Numbered from the stretch's first letter, positions 1-8,386 are shown. The stretch: 57,333 nt of DNA from Nocardiopsis flavescens (GCF_900141985.1 NZ_FQZK01000030.1:1-57333), one strand, 5' to 3'. A program made the numbers and translations. Notes: generated from the letters alone by a model not told the origin.

Positions 1-236
1 CGGGTGGTGGGGGTGTGCTGTCCGGGGGCGGGTCCGGGCGAGGCCTGCCCCGCCCGACCACGTGGAAAGGGAGGAAGGGTCCGCCTGCACAGCCGCGGTT
101 GCTCACGACCTTGCTTGGAACACCAGCCCCAGACGTAGTAACCCGCACCCAAGCGCCCTCCCGCACCACGACGCACCGAGGCCGCGCGTGTGCGCCGCCC
201 TCACCCCCGCGCGGCCGGGCGAGCAGGTACCCGCGG

Positions 237-727
237 CTTCCACCCGCTGCGGACCGGATGGGAGCGACACCCTCCGGCTGGGGCCGGGGGCTCCAGTCGG
301 GTGGACAACCCCCAGGGGCGCGGCCAGCAGGTACGCGCGGCCTTCACCCCCACGGGTTCGCGGAGCCGGGTACGCCCTCGTCAACCCCCTGGGGTCGGGG
401 TGGCGATTCATGCTCACCGGCTGTGCCTGGGGCCCCAAGACCGTGCACGTTCCACCCCCTACGGCGTTGGGAGGGCATGGGTGTGCTCTACGTTCGGGCC
501 GCTTGCCGCGCCCACCGCCCTTTGCAGGGGGCATTCCTCCCGCCCCGGGCGGCTGAGCTGGGATCGCCTCGCTCGACCCAGCCCCGGATGACACCCCCAC
601 CACTGACGACGTGTGCCCAACGCACCGGCCTTGCGGTCTGCCGTGCGCCGACTGCGCCGGGGCCAGGTCCACGCTCCGCCGGCCGCCGTTTCCAAGCGGC
701 TGAGCTTTTGGAGAACTCCGGTCGAGC
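237..727. repeat. Long non-coding repeat, copy 1
   Basis: This is the first of three copies of an approximately 490-bp G+C-rich unit. Shared landmarks are GGCTGGGGCCGGGGGCTCC near 276, TGCTCACCGG at 411 and a GTCGAGCT(T/C)TCACCCCC box near 721. The last two recur in copy 2 exactly 491 bp further on, so copies 1 and 2 are in tandem. Inside each unit a shorter motif, TTCACCCC(C) followed by a G-run, recurs roughly every 105 bp. Open frames here are arginine- and proline-rich and differ between copies, so I see no coding. Boundaries are approximate. Confidence 0.8.
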
Positions 728-1277
728 TTTCACCCCCTGGAGCGGAGGTCGCGGTCCGCTGACCGGCTGGGGCCGGGGGCTCCGGTTGGGTGGACAACCC
801 CCCGTGGCTGGTCAGGGCAAGTGCGCGCGGCCTTCACCCCCGTGTGTCTGGGGAGGGAGGTACGCCCTACCGAAACCCGCTGGGGTCGGGGTATGGATCA
901 ACGCTGACCGGCTGTGCCCGGGGCCCAGAGACAGTGCACGTTTCACCCCCTACGGCGTTGGGAGGGCATGGGTGGGCTCTACGTACGGGCCGCTTGTCGC
1001 GCGCCTGGTCCTTTGCAGGGGGCATTCCTCCCGCCCCAAGCGGCTGAGCTGGGATCGCCTCGCTTGACCCAGCCCCGGATGACACCCCCACCACTGAGGA
1101 TGCGCGCCCAACGCACCGGTCCTGCGCTCTGCCGCCCGCCGACCACGCCGGGGCCAGGTCCACGCTCCGCTGGCCGCCGTTTCCAGATGGCTGGACTTTT
1201 GGAGAACTCCGGTCGAGCTCTCACCCCCACGACCTGAGCTGGCAGCGACGCCCTCCCGCTGGGGCCGGGGTCGCGGC
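728..1277. repeat. Long non-coding repeat, copy 2
   Basis: This second copy is in tandem with copy 1 and in direct orientation to copy 3. Landmarks at 902 and 1212 recur in copy 3 exactly 2323 bp away at both points, so the two copies are collinear without net insertion or deletion over at least 300 bp. It ends against the 3' end of the PIN-domain gene. With copy 3 it brackets the PIN and XRE-ImmA module. Confidence 0.8.
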
Positions 1278-1283
1278 CCGTGC

Positions 1284-1829
1284 TCACGGAAGGAGGCCCT
1301 CTTCATATGCCCAGGTCAGAAGGCTCTCTCCTGATTGCAGAGGCAAGAACATGCCGGTGCCGAGCAGGTCGTCCACCACATCGGCGGCGGTCTTGCGGTC
1401 TCTGTCGAAGAGCGTCTTGTACGCCTCGATGACGATCCACAGGGTGTCGTGGTTGGGCACGCTGAGACGATCCGCCTGGGCGACCGCCGCGCGCTCGTCC
1501 AGGACCGCGGTCAGTCTCCGGTGCTTCGCACAGGCGATGACCGCGCACTCACCCATGTGTTCAGTCGGTCCCCCGCTCATCTGGGCCTTGATCTGGGCCT
1601 GGGTCCAGATCTCGGTCTCGTCCAGGACGGCGATCTCCGCCCATGCGACGGAAGCGACACTCGGGATGTTCGCGTACGTGTCCCGACCCCGCTCGATCTC
1701 CTCGCTCACGTCGCTCGGTATGAGCACGACCCCGCCGGGCGCGAGTCCTTGAAGGAGGCTCGCGTGCCCCGCCCGGCAGAAGTGCGTGTAGACGCTCGTG
1801 TCCATCACCCACCTGCGCCGATCAGTCAT
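1284..1829 (-). CDS. PIN-domain (DUF4411-like) putative toxin nuclease
   Basis: The 181-residue protein looks like a PIN-domain ribonuclease. PIN enzymes bind metal through spaced acidic residues, and here D10 (VMDTS), E43/E44 (DVSEEIE), E94 (MGECAV) and D111 (VLDER) fit that pattern. The start chosen is the ATG at 1829, because it overlaps the stop of the upstream XRE/ImmA gene as ATGACTGA, typical of translational coupling. A longer frame begins at 1868. Pairing of a DUF4411-type PIN protein with an XRE/ImmA protein is a recognised toxin-antitoxin-like arrangement. Activity as an RNase is inferred from the family. The gene abuts a long repeat on its 3' side. Confidence 0.72.
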   Translation of the reverse strand: MTDRRRWVMDTSVYTHFCRAGHASLLQGLAPGGVVLIPSDVSEEIERGRDTYANIPSVASVAWAEIAVLDETEIWTQAQIKAQMSGGPTEHMGECAVIACAKHRRLTAVLDERAAVAQADRLSVPNHDTLWIVIEAYKTLFDRDRKTAADVVDDLLGTGMFLPLQSGESLLTWAYEEGLLP

Positions 1830-2931
1830 CGTGCCCCGCGAACGACCGTCGGTAGTCATCCGGCTCAAGCGCGTTCTTCCGGGGCAGTTCCTCGGCGGAA
1901 AGGGTTCCCCGCAGCAGTTCGACCGTCCGGTCCGCGGTCAGGCGGCCCGAGGTGTACCCGTTCAGGCAGGCCGACGCATAGGCGGGGGAGATGTAGGGGC
2001 TGGACAGCTCGTTGTCCCAGGACAGTCGCAGACGCAGATAGTCGCCGAACTTCGGTTCCTCTCTCCCCAGGTGTCTGCGCTCGTCCTGGCTGATGAGGCC
2101 GAGGTTTCTCAGCTGCCCGACCGCCGCGGACCAGCTCAGCCGGAAAGAGGCTCCCACGGCGAGTGCCCGGTCACGTGTGTTCCAACCCGAGTTCCTTCGC
2201 CACACCTCGGCGACCCCCGAGCGCGGAGCGAGAAAGTGGATGGCGAAGGAGCTGATCATCTTCTCGCTCTCCAGTGACGCCTGGGAGTCGTAGGCGTCGC
2301 CGCAGAGCCAGTGGCCGAGTTCGTGGGCCAGGGTCATGCGACGGCGCCCGTGGGCGGCCTCGCCGTTGATCACCGCGACCCCGAGGGCCGACGATTCTTC
2401 GCCGACCTCGACGCAGCCGCCGTCGGGCCCGTGCTTGCCGAGCGAAACGGAGTACGTGTACAGCCCCAGGTCCTCGGAGACCGCGCCGAGATCTTGGACG
2501 GGGCCGTTGCCGAGACCGAGGCGGTGCCGCACCTGCCCGGCCAGCCGTTCGGAGTCTTCGTGGTCCCGTGGCGTGCACGCCTGCGGGTTGCGTTCCACCG
2601 GGGCGAGGAGTCCCATCTCCACGCACGACCGCACGTCCGCCGCGAACTGTTCGAGTTCGGTGTCCAGAGCCCGGCTCGTGTGATGGGGCGCCGCGCTGTC
2701 GCTCCGTCGACTCACCACGGAGGGAACGGGCTCCGCCACGAAGTAGGCCAGCGGTCGTCCGAGCACGTTGGCGACCGCGACCAGTTCGGGAACGCTGAGC
2801 TTGCGGTCGCCCTTCTCCAGCCGACTGACCGCGCTCCGGTCCAGCCCCACGGCCCGGCTGACGTCCTCCTGTGTCAGCCCCGCGTCCTCGCGAGCGTCGG
2901 CGATGCGCTGTCCCAGAGCCAACTTGTCCAT
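1822..2931 (-). CDS. XRE-family regulator with ImmA/IrrE peptidase domain
   Basis: The protein has 369 residues. Residues 6-60 form a helix-turn-helix of the XRE type (LTQEDVSRAVGL then AVSRLEKG). The C-terminal half is an ImmA/IrrE-type metallopeptidase with the zinc motif HELGH at 203-207. Related proteins repress transcription and are relieved by proteolysis. Here it is the promoter-proximal gene of a two-gene module with a PIN-domain partner and probably acts as antitoxin and autorepressor, which is inference. The ATG at 2931 lies inside a perfect inverted repeat and has no clear ribosome-binding site, so the message may be leaderless. The module is flanked by long direct repeats. Confidence 0.8.
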   Translation of the reverse strand: MDKLALGQRIADAREDAGLTQEDVSRAVGLDRSAVSRLEKGDRKLSVPELVAVANVLGRPLAYFVAEPVPSVVSRRSDSAAPHHTSRALDTELEQFAADVRSCVEMGLLAPVERNPQACTPRDHEDSERLAGQVRHRLGLGNGPVQDLGAVSEDLGLYTYSVSLGKHGPDGGCVEVGEESSALGVAVINGEAAHGRRRMTLAHELGHWLCGDAYDSQASLESEKMISSFAIHFLAPRSGVAEVWRRNSGWNTRDRALAVGASFRLSWSAAVGQLRNLGLISQDERRHLGREEPKFGDYLRLRLSWDNELSSPYISPAYASACLNGYTSGRLTADRTVELLRGTLSAEELPRKNALEPDDYRRSFAGHDD

Positions 2932-2948
2932 GTGTGATTTTCACACAT
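2930..2948. promoter_or_regulatory. Inverted-repeat operator over the XRE/ImmA start codon
   Basis: ATGTGTGA TTT TCACACAT is a perfect 8-bp inverted repeat with a 3-bp spacer. It contains the start codon of the XRE/ImmA gene on the minus strand. Position and symmetry suggest an autoregulatory operator. Which protein binds is inferred. Confidence 0.6.
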
Positions 2949-3049
2949 CGTGATCGTGCTTGTCGAAGGAACACGGAACCCTGTCCCTGGTCACGCTGCC
3001 GCGGCGGTGAGCCGGTCGCGTGGTTCAGGGGCGGTGAGGGTACGTGTGG

Positions 3050-3602
3050 GCTTCATTCCCCGTGGTCCGGGTGGGAGCGACGCCCTCCGGCTGGGGCTGG
3101 GGGCGCCGGGCGGGTGGACGATCCTTGGTGGCGGGGTGGGGAGGGTGCGCGTGGGCTTCACCCCCGTGTGTCTGGGGAGGGAGGTACGCCCTCGTCAACC
3201 CCCTGGAGTCGGGGTATGGATCAATGCTCACCGGCTGTGGCCGGGGCCCGAAGACAGCGCACGTTTCACCCCCCATTGCGTTGAGGAGGGCATGGGTGGG
3301 CTCTACGTACGGGCCGCTCCTCGCGCGCCTGGTCCTTTGCAGGGGGCATTCCTCCCACCCCAAGCGGCTGAGCTGGGATCGCCTCGCTTGACCCAGCCCC
3401 GGAACACACCCCCACCACTGAGGATGCGCGTCCAACGCACCGCCCCTGCGCTCTGCCGCCCGCCGACCGCGCCGGGGCCAGGTCCACGCTCCGCTGGCCG
3501 CCCTTCCCAAGCGGCTGAGCTTTCGGAGAACTCCGGTCGAGCTCTCACCCCCGCGACCTGAGCTGGGAGCGACACCCTACGGCTGGGGTCGGGGCCGCGG
3601 TC
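3050..3602. repeat. Long non-coding repeat, copy 3
   Basis: This third copy is in direct orientation, exactly 2323 bp from copy 2 at two landmarks (3225 and 3535). It lies upstream of the XRE/ImmA gene. Just beyond its end, the 22-bp stretch beginning near 3594 (CCGGGGCCGCGGTCCGCCGA in part) is repeated in tandem near 3622. I see no gene between 2949 and 3676. Confidence 0.78.
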
Positions 3603-3676
3603 CGCCGACCGGCAGTGGCCGGGGCCGCGGTCCGCCGACCCTCTGGGGCTGAGCGCTCAGGGCCGGTGGCCGTTCC

Positions 3677-5371
3677 TCACGCCTCCTCCAGCAGGCTCGC
3701 CCAGTCCTGCTCGATGACGCCGTCCTCCTCGGAGTCCTCGATCGAGCGCTGGTCGACCGCGTCCGACAGCTCGTCGCCGTGGTCGCCGCCGATGCCCGTG
3801 GTCCGCGCGCCCGCCTCCAGCAGGGCGCGGGCCAGCTCCACCGTCCCGCTGCCCACCACCGCGAAGTACAGCGGGGTGTGCCCGGCCGCGTCGGGGGCGT
3901 TCACGTCCGCCCCGGCGCCGAGCAGCCGCGGCAGCAGCGCCGCGTGGTCCAGGACGCCGGCGTGATGCAGCAGGGTGCGGCCGTGCCGGTCGCGGATGCG
4001 CGGGTCGCCGCCCGCGTCCAGGTAGCGCAGGACGGCACCGGTGTCGCCGTGCCGCACCCGCTCGAACAGCTCGTCGCGGTGGGCGCGCAGCGGGCGCGGC
4101 AGGCGGCCGTGCCCCGTCTCCCAGGCCCGGAGGGCGGCGAAGCAGCCGCCCGGCTCCCCGCCGAGCACCCGCAGCGACGCCTCCCGGACCTTCTCGTCCT
4201 CGCCGTGCGGGACGGCCATGCCGCGGCCGTCCACCGTGACGGTGTGCCACGCGCCGCGGCAGCGCACCCGCGCCGGGGCCGGGTGCGGTGACACCGCGGT
4301 ACCGGTCACCGGGCCGCCTGCGGGCCGCCGGGCCGGGGCCAGGGCCGCGCGCACCAGCGGGTGGAGTTCGTCGGGGGTCATCCCGTCGCGGAGGACGTCG
4401 ATGTCCGGCGGGCGCGCCCAGCACACCTCGGGCAGCACCGGGAGCTCCTCGGACTCCCAGGGCCGGTACTCCTCGACGTCCAGGTCCGGGACGTCCTTCT
4501 CCACGTCCAGGACCACCATCTCGTGGATGCTGTACGGGATGCGGAACCGCCCGCCGAACCCCGCTCCGGAGAGCAGCCGCGCCTCGCCGACCAGCCGCGC
4601 GGGTGAGAGCGGCAGCCCCGCCGCGATCGCGACGGGGTCGGCTGCGGCGCCCCAGTCCAGGTCGATCGGCGCCGGGTCGAGGCCGATCCCCGCCGCGGCC
4701 AGGGCCTCGACGACCCTTCCGGTCTGGTGGAGGGTGTCGATCCACTCGGTGCGGGCCGCAGGGTCCCCGGGGCCCGGGTCCCCCGAGGGCAGGCGGTCCG
4801 GGGTGCGCGGGGTGCCGTCCGGGTCCAGGAACGGCGCCCGGTCGGCGCCGCCGCCCCAGCGCTCCCGCATCTCACCGACGCGCCGGGAGTCCCACAGGTG
4901 GCGGGAGGTCGTCCACAGGTGGGCGGCCCCCGTCCAGTGCCCCGCGTAGGGGACCCGGTTGGAGCGCCGGAGGAAGTCGCGCACGGGCGGGTCGTCCACC
5001 TTCAGGACCAGCCGCTGGTCCCCGTGCACCTTCCATCCCCGGGTCCGCAGCGTCAGCCACGGCCCCTGCGGCCCGCCCGGCCGTGACAGCAGCACGGGCT
5101 GGGCCGGGACCAGGGTCCCCGACCCGTTCCAGAACCGGGGCAGGTGCAGCCGTGCCAGGTCCGGGGCCAGGTGGTGGAGGTCGTCGAGCAGGCGGTCGGT
5201 GAACTCGGTGCCGTGTTCGGCGCGCAGGGCGGCGGTGTCGATCTCGGCGTCGACCCCGGCGGCGGCGCAGGCGCCGCGCCAGTCCCCGGCCAGCCGGCGC
5301 TCCGTCGCGGCCTCGACCATGGCGGGCGCGATGCCGTAGCGGCGCCCGTTGCGCAGCCCCGCCGCCCGCAT
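3677..5371 (-). CDS. Ankyrin-repeat protein
   Basis: The 564-residue protein ends in ankyrin repeats, seen as DAGGDPRIRDRHGRTLLHHA, GADVNAPDAAGHTPLYFAVV and a further ARALLEAGARTTG unit. The larger N-terminal part is not recognised and is rich in tryptophan, proline and acidic residues. There is no signal peptide, so it is probably cytoplasmic, and ankyrin repeats usually mediate protein binding. A much longer frame extends upstream to 6376, but that part is a shadow of the leucine-rich-repeat gene. I chose the ATG at 5371, 38 bp after the upstream stop with a GGAG 12 nt before it. It probably shares a transcript with the upstream gene. The true start and function are uncertain. Confidence 0.7.
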   Translation of the reverse strand: MRAAGLRNGRRYGIAPAMVEAATERRLAGDWRGACAAAGVDAEIDTAALRAEHGTEFTDRLLDDLHHLAPDLARLHLPRFWNGSGTLVPAQPVLLSRPGGPQGPWLTLRTRGWKVHGDQRLVLKVDDPPVRDFLRRSNRVPYAGHWTGAAHLWTTSRHLWDSRRVGEMRERWGGGADRAPFLDPDGTPRTPDRLPSGDPGPGDPAARTEWIDTLHQTGRVVEALAAAGIGLDPAPIDLDWGAAADPVAIAAGLPLSPARLVGEARLLSGAGFGGRFRIPYSIHEMVVLDVEKDVPDLDVEEYRPWESEELPVLPEVCWARPPDIDVLRDGMTPDELHPLVRAALAPARRPAGGPVTGTAVSPHPAPARVRCRGAWHTVTVDGRGMAVPHGEDEKVREASLRVLGGEPGGCFAALRAWETGHGRLPRPLRAHRDELFERVRHGDTGAVLRYLDAGGDPRIRDRHGRTLLHHAGVLDHAALLPRLLGAGADVNAPDAAGHTPLYFAVVGSGTVELARALLEAGARTTGIGGDHGDELSDAVDQRSIEDSEEDGVIEQDWASLLEEA

Positions 5372-5409
5372 CGGCCGGTGCGACTCCGAGCGGGGGCGGT
5401 GGGAGCGCC

Positions 5410-6546
5410 TCACCGGTACAGGCTCCCGATCGCGCGCACGTCCTCGTGCACCCGGGACGCCGGGCGCAGGTTCCCGGCGATGGCCCGCTTGGTGCGGCGC
5501 GGCAGGCCCGGGCCCAGGCCCGCGTACTCCATGCGCCCGCTCCGGGCCACGGCCTCCGACAGCGCACGCGCCGCCGGGTACCCGAACCCGGTGTGGCGCA
5601 CCTCCAGGCGGCGCAACGGGCTCGCGGGGATCGCCTCGGCCAGTGCCCTCACGCCCGCGTCGCCCAGGTCGTTGGCGGGCGCGCCCAGGGCCCGCTGCGA
5701 CGGCGGGCGGCCCAGGTCCAGTGCCTCGATGCCGCCCAGGGCCCCGGCCAGGGCGCGCGCCCCCCGCGCGCCGATGCCGTTGCCGCCCAGGCCCAGGGTG
5801 ACCGGCCGGTCCAGCCCGGCCGCCGCGGCGGCGATGGTCCGCGCGCCCTCGTCGCCCAGGTGGTTGGCGGGCGCGTACAGCTCCCGCACCCCGGCCTCGC
5901 GCAGGAACGCGGCCAGCAGTTCCGCGGTGTCCGGTCCCAGCCCGTTGCCGCCCAGGAACAGGCGCTCCAGCGGGGCGCCGCGGTCGGCCAGCGCGTCCAA
6001 CAGGGCGCGCAGCCCGTCGGCGGTGACCCCGGTGTTGACCAGGTCGAGGGAGCGCAGGCGGCGGTTGCGGGCGAGCGCGCCGGCGACCGCCCGCGCGCCC
6101 GCGTCGCCCACGGGGTTGCGCTTGAGCCACAGCGCCCGCACGGTGTCGTCGCCGGCGAGCCGGTCGGCCAGGGCGGCCGCCCCGTCCGCGCCGATCCGGT
6201 TGCAGCCCAGGTAGAGGGTCTGGAGCCCGTGCCCGTCGGTGAGCGCCCCGGCCAGGAGGCGGGCGCCCTCGGAGCCGACGGCGTTGGTGCCCAGCAGCAG
6301 GTGGGCGGCGTGCGGGGAGGCGACCGCCGCGGGGATGACCCGGCGCGCTCCGGCCGGGCCCAGGCCCTGCTTGCACAGGTCCACCCGGCCGTCGGGGCGC
6401 AGCGTGCCCAGCGGGAAGACGGCGTCGGCCGTCACCGGGGCGGGGTCGGCCAGGCGCGCCAGCAGGGGGTCCAGCCCCGCCGGGTCCGCCAGGGGCAGGT
6501 CGGGGTGCTCGATGGCGGGGCAGCGTACGGGTGTCTTGTCGGGCAT
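5410..6546 (-). CDS. Leucine-rich-repeat (ribonuclease-inhibitor type) protein
   Basis: About 378 residues, made of some eight to ten repeats of ribonuclease-inhibitor type. Examples are LQTLYLGCNRIGADGAAALA, VRALWLKRNPVGDAGARAVA and VTLGLGGNGIGARGARALA. This fold builds a horseshoe for protein binding, and no catalytic domain or signal peptide is seen. The ATG at 6546 was chosen because GGTGGA lies 6 nt upstream, though an in-frame ATG at 6552 is also possible. It precedes the ankyrin-repeat gene on the same strand. The pairing of two eukaryote-like interaction-repeat proteins suggests a joint scaffold role, which is inference. Confidence 0.75.
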   Translation of the reverse strand: MPDKTPVRCPAIEHPDLPLADPAGLDPLLARLADPAPVTADAVFPLGTLRPDGRVDLCKQGLGPAGARRVIPAAVASPHAAHLLLGTNAVGSEGARLLAGALTDGHGLQTLYLGCNRIGADGAAALADRLAGDDTVRALWLKRNPVGDAGARAVAGALARNRRLRSLDLVNTGVTADGLRALLDALADRGAPLERLFLGGNGLGPDTAELLAAFLREAGVRELYAPANHLGDEGARTIAAAAAGLDRPVTLGLGGNGIGARGARALAGALGGIEALDLGRPPSQRALGAPANDLGDAGVRALAEAIPASPLRRLEVRHTGFGYPAARALSEAVARSGRMEYAGLGPGLPRRTKRAIAGNLRPASRVHEDVRAIGSLYR

Positions 6547-6621
6547 GGCCATTCCACCGCTCGATCGTGATCGGGCCGGTGGACGGAGCCGACCGGGGCC
6601 CCTGCGTGCAGAAGAAGAAGC

Positions 6622-6698
6622 GGCAGGACCGGTCGGATTCGAACCGACGTCCTCCAACTCGCTGTCCGGCGCGACGACCTCTGCGCTACGGCCCTGCC
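6622..6698 (-). tRNA. tRNA-like gene, third in transcription order (degenerate anticodon arm)
   Basis: On the minus strand this folds into a tRNA-like shape. It has an acceptor helix extended to 10 bp (GGCAGGGCCG with CGGTCCTGCC, one G-U), then TA, a D-arm GCGC-AGAGGTCG-TCGC, and a T-arm GTCGG-TTCGAAT-CCGAC. With the usual 7-bp acceptor the core is 6624-6695. The anticodon region is one nucleotide short and pairs poorly (CCGG with TTGG), and U33 is missing. Decoding identity cannot be assigned. CCA is not encoded. It may be a decayed or non-translational tRNA. Confidence 0.55.
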
Positions 6699-6796
6699 GA
6701 GCAGGGAGTCTAACCGCATCCGCCGACGTTTCCGGGGGTTCGGTCCCGGTTTTCCGTGTTCTCGCACGTGGGGAGGGACGAAAAGGGAACCGGGGC

Positions 6797-6874
6797 GGCG
6801 GGGGCGACCGGATTCGAACCGGCGTCCTCCTCCATGCCGTGCAGGCGCGACGACCTCTGCGCTACACCCCCGCC
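6797..6874 (-). tRNA. tRNA-like gene, second in transcription order (imperfect anticodon arm)
   Basis: It has the same architecture as its two neighbours: a 10-bp extended acceptor (GGCGGGGGTG with CGCCCCCGCC), the identical D-arm GTAGCGCAGAGGTCGTCGCG, variable AGGAC and the T-arm GCCGG-TTCGAAT-CCGGT. The core with a 7-bp acceptor is 6799-6871. The anticodon stem CCTGC/GGAGG has one G-G mismatch, and the loop ACGGCAT has C instead of U at position 33. If read normally the anticodon would be GGC (Ala), but the missing U33 makes that doubtful. Confidence 0.55.
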
Positions 6875-6966
6875 ACGCGACGAGGGTAGCGGCCCCGGGG
6901 CGCGGGTGCCGTGCGCGGTCAGGGGGCGCGGTGCCGGGCGCGCCAGGGGGTACGGTGCGCGGGGAC

Positions 6967-7044
6967 GGCGGGACCGGCCGGAATCGAACCGGCGTCCTCT
7001 CGGAGGGAAGCCGAGCGCGACGACCTCTGCGCTACGGCCCCGCC
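6967..7044 (-). tRNA. tRNA-like gene, first in transcription order (clean cloverleaf, anticodon reads UCC)
   Basis: This is the best-formed of the three. The acceptor GGGGCCG/CGGTCCC extends outward by three more pairs (GGC/GCC). U8 and A9 are present, the D-arm is GCGC-AGAGGTCG-TCGC, the anticodon stem CTCGG/CCGAG is perfect, the variable loop is AGGAC and the T-arm is GCCGG-TTCGATT-CCGGC. The core is 6969-7041. The loop CTTCCCT has U33 and reads UCC, nominally Gly, although C37 and discriminator G are unusual. No CCA is encoded. Confidence 0.65.
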
Positions 7045-7156
7045 GCCGCGGGACACGCTAGCGCACGGAGCGGGCGGGCCGGGGCCGGCGGGGGCGCCGC
7101 GGGGGACGGCGTTCGGAGGCCGGGACCGGACCCTCCTGGGCCGCCCGGGGGCGGGG

Positions 7157-8386
7157 TCACGCCGTGCCCGCCGCCGCGGGCAGCGGCAGCGCACCCGAGT
7201 CCAGGGCGTGGATGACCCCCGCGGCCCCGCCCCGCGCCGCCGCGCTCAGCCCCAGCGCCGACGGCTCCACCCGGCACCCGGCGGGGCCGGCGGCGAACAC
7301 CCCGGACGCCAGGGCGGCCCGGCACCGCGGCAGCAGCCACGGCCCCATGGGCACGAAGTACCCGCCCAGCAGCACCAGCCCCGGGTCCACCAGGTTGACC
7401 AGCGCCGCCAGCCCCCGGCCCAGCCGGGTCCCGGCCCGCTCCAGTGCCGCCACCGCCACCGCGCCGCCCGCCGCCGCCCGGCCCACCGCGGCCTCCACCA
7501 GCGCCGCCACCTCCTCCCCCGACAGTGGACGCCCCGGCGCCAGGTCCGGGACCGCGTCGCGCAGGATCGCGCCGATGCCCGCCACCGCCTCCAGGCAGCC
7601 GCGCCGCCCGCACGAGCACTCCGGCCCGCCCGGGTCCAGTTCCAGGTGGCCCAGCTCCCCGGCGAACCCGCCCGAGCCGCGCAGCAGGCTCCCGCCGGTG
7701 AGCACCCCCGCGCCGATCCCGACCTCGCCGGTGACGTAGACCAGGTCGGGGGTCCCGGCGAAGGAGCCCACCCGGTACTCGGCCACCGCCCCCAGGTTCG
7801 CGTCGTTGTCCACCCGCACGGGGAACCCCAGCACGTCCACGCTCTCGCCCAGCGGGAAGTCCGACCAGCCCAGGTTGGGGGCCCGGCGCACCGTCCCGGT
7901 GGGGGAGTCCACCAGCGCCGGCACCGCGATCCCCGCGCCCACCACGGTCCGCCCGCGCACCGCCGGGTCGTCGGCGGCCTCCCGCAGCGCCGCCACGATC
8001 CGCCGGGCGCTCTCCCGCGGCCCCGCCTCCCGGGCGTCGAAGGGCGTGTGCCGGGCGGTCAGCTCCCGCTGCACCAGGTCCACCGCCACCACCGACAGGT
8101 AGTCGACGTTGACCTCCAGGCCCAGCGCCGCCACCGACGTGTCGTCCAGGTCCAGCAGCACCCCGGGGCGGCCCACCCCGTGCTGCTCGGTCCTGCCGGT
8201 CTCCCGGACCAGGCCGCGCGCCATCAGGTCGGCGACCAGGCTGGACACCGTCGTCTTGTTCAGGCCGGTGGCCGCCGCCACCGCCGCCCGCGAGCACGGG
8301 GCCGACTCGCGGACGGTGCGCAGCACCACCCCCAGGTTGGCCTCGCGGACCGTGCGCAGGCCCACCGTTCCCGAACCCGCCCCCAC
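7157..8386 (-). CDS. ROK-family transcriptional regulator
   Basis: The 409-residue protein combines an N-terminal winged helix (about 12-65, with SRAAVAAATGLNKTTVSSLV) and a ROK sugar-kinase-like domain. The domain shows VDNDAN at 192-197, GHLEL with H247, and the zinc cluster C257-x-C259-x4-C264 (CSCGRRGC). ROK regulators of the NagC/XylR type sense a sugar or sugar phosphate and repress or activate carbohydrate genes. The GTG start at 8386 has GAGGGGGG 5 nt upstream. It diverges from the GNAT gene with under 100 bp between them. No sugar gene adjoins it, so its ligand is unknown. Confidence 0.88.
   Translation of the reverse strand: MGAGSGTVGLRTVREANLGVVLRTVRESAPCSRAAVAAATGLNKTTVSSLVADLMARGLVRETGRTEQHGVGRPGVLLDLDDTSVAALGLEVNVDYLSVVAVDLVQRELTARHTPFDAREAGPRESARRIVAALREAADDPAVRGRTVVGAGIAVPALVDSPTGTVRRAPNLGWSDFPLGESVDVLGFPVRVDNDANLGAVAEYRVGSFAGTPDLVYVTGEVGIGAGVLTGGSLLRGSGGFAGELGHLELDPGGPECSCGRRGCLEAVAGIGAILRDAVPDLAPGRPLSGEEVAALVEAAVGRAAAGGAVAVAALERAGTRLGRGLAALVNLVDPGLVLLGGYFVPMGPWLLPRCRAALASGVFAAGPAGCRVEPSALGLSAAARGGAAGVIHALDSGALPLPAAAGTA

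Noticed and set aside
1..236. Possible fourth, degenerate copy of the long repeat
   Set aside because: Only scattered similarity near 116-210 to the CCAGCCCC/ACGCACCG region of the other copies. It is too weak to list.
5372..6376. Long N-terminal extension of the ankyrin protein
   Set aside because: It is an alternate frame of the leucine-rich-repeat gene, rich in Arg/Gly/Pro, with no domain of its own.
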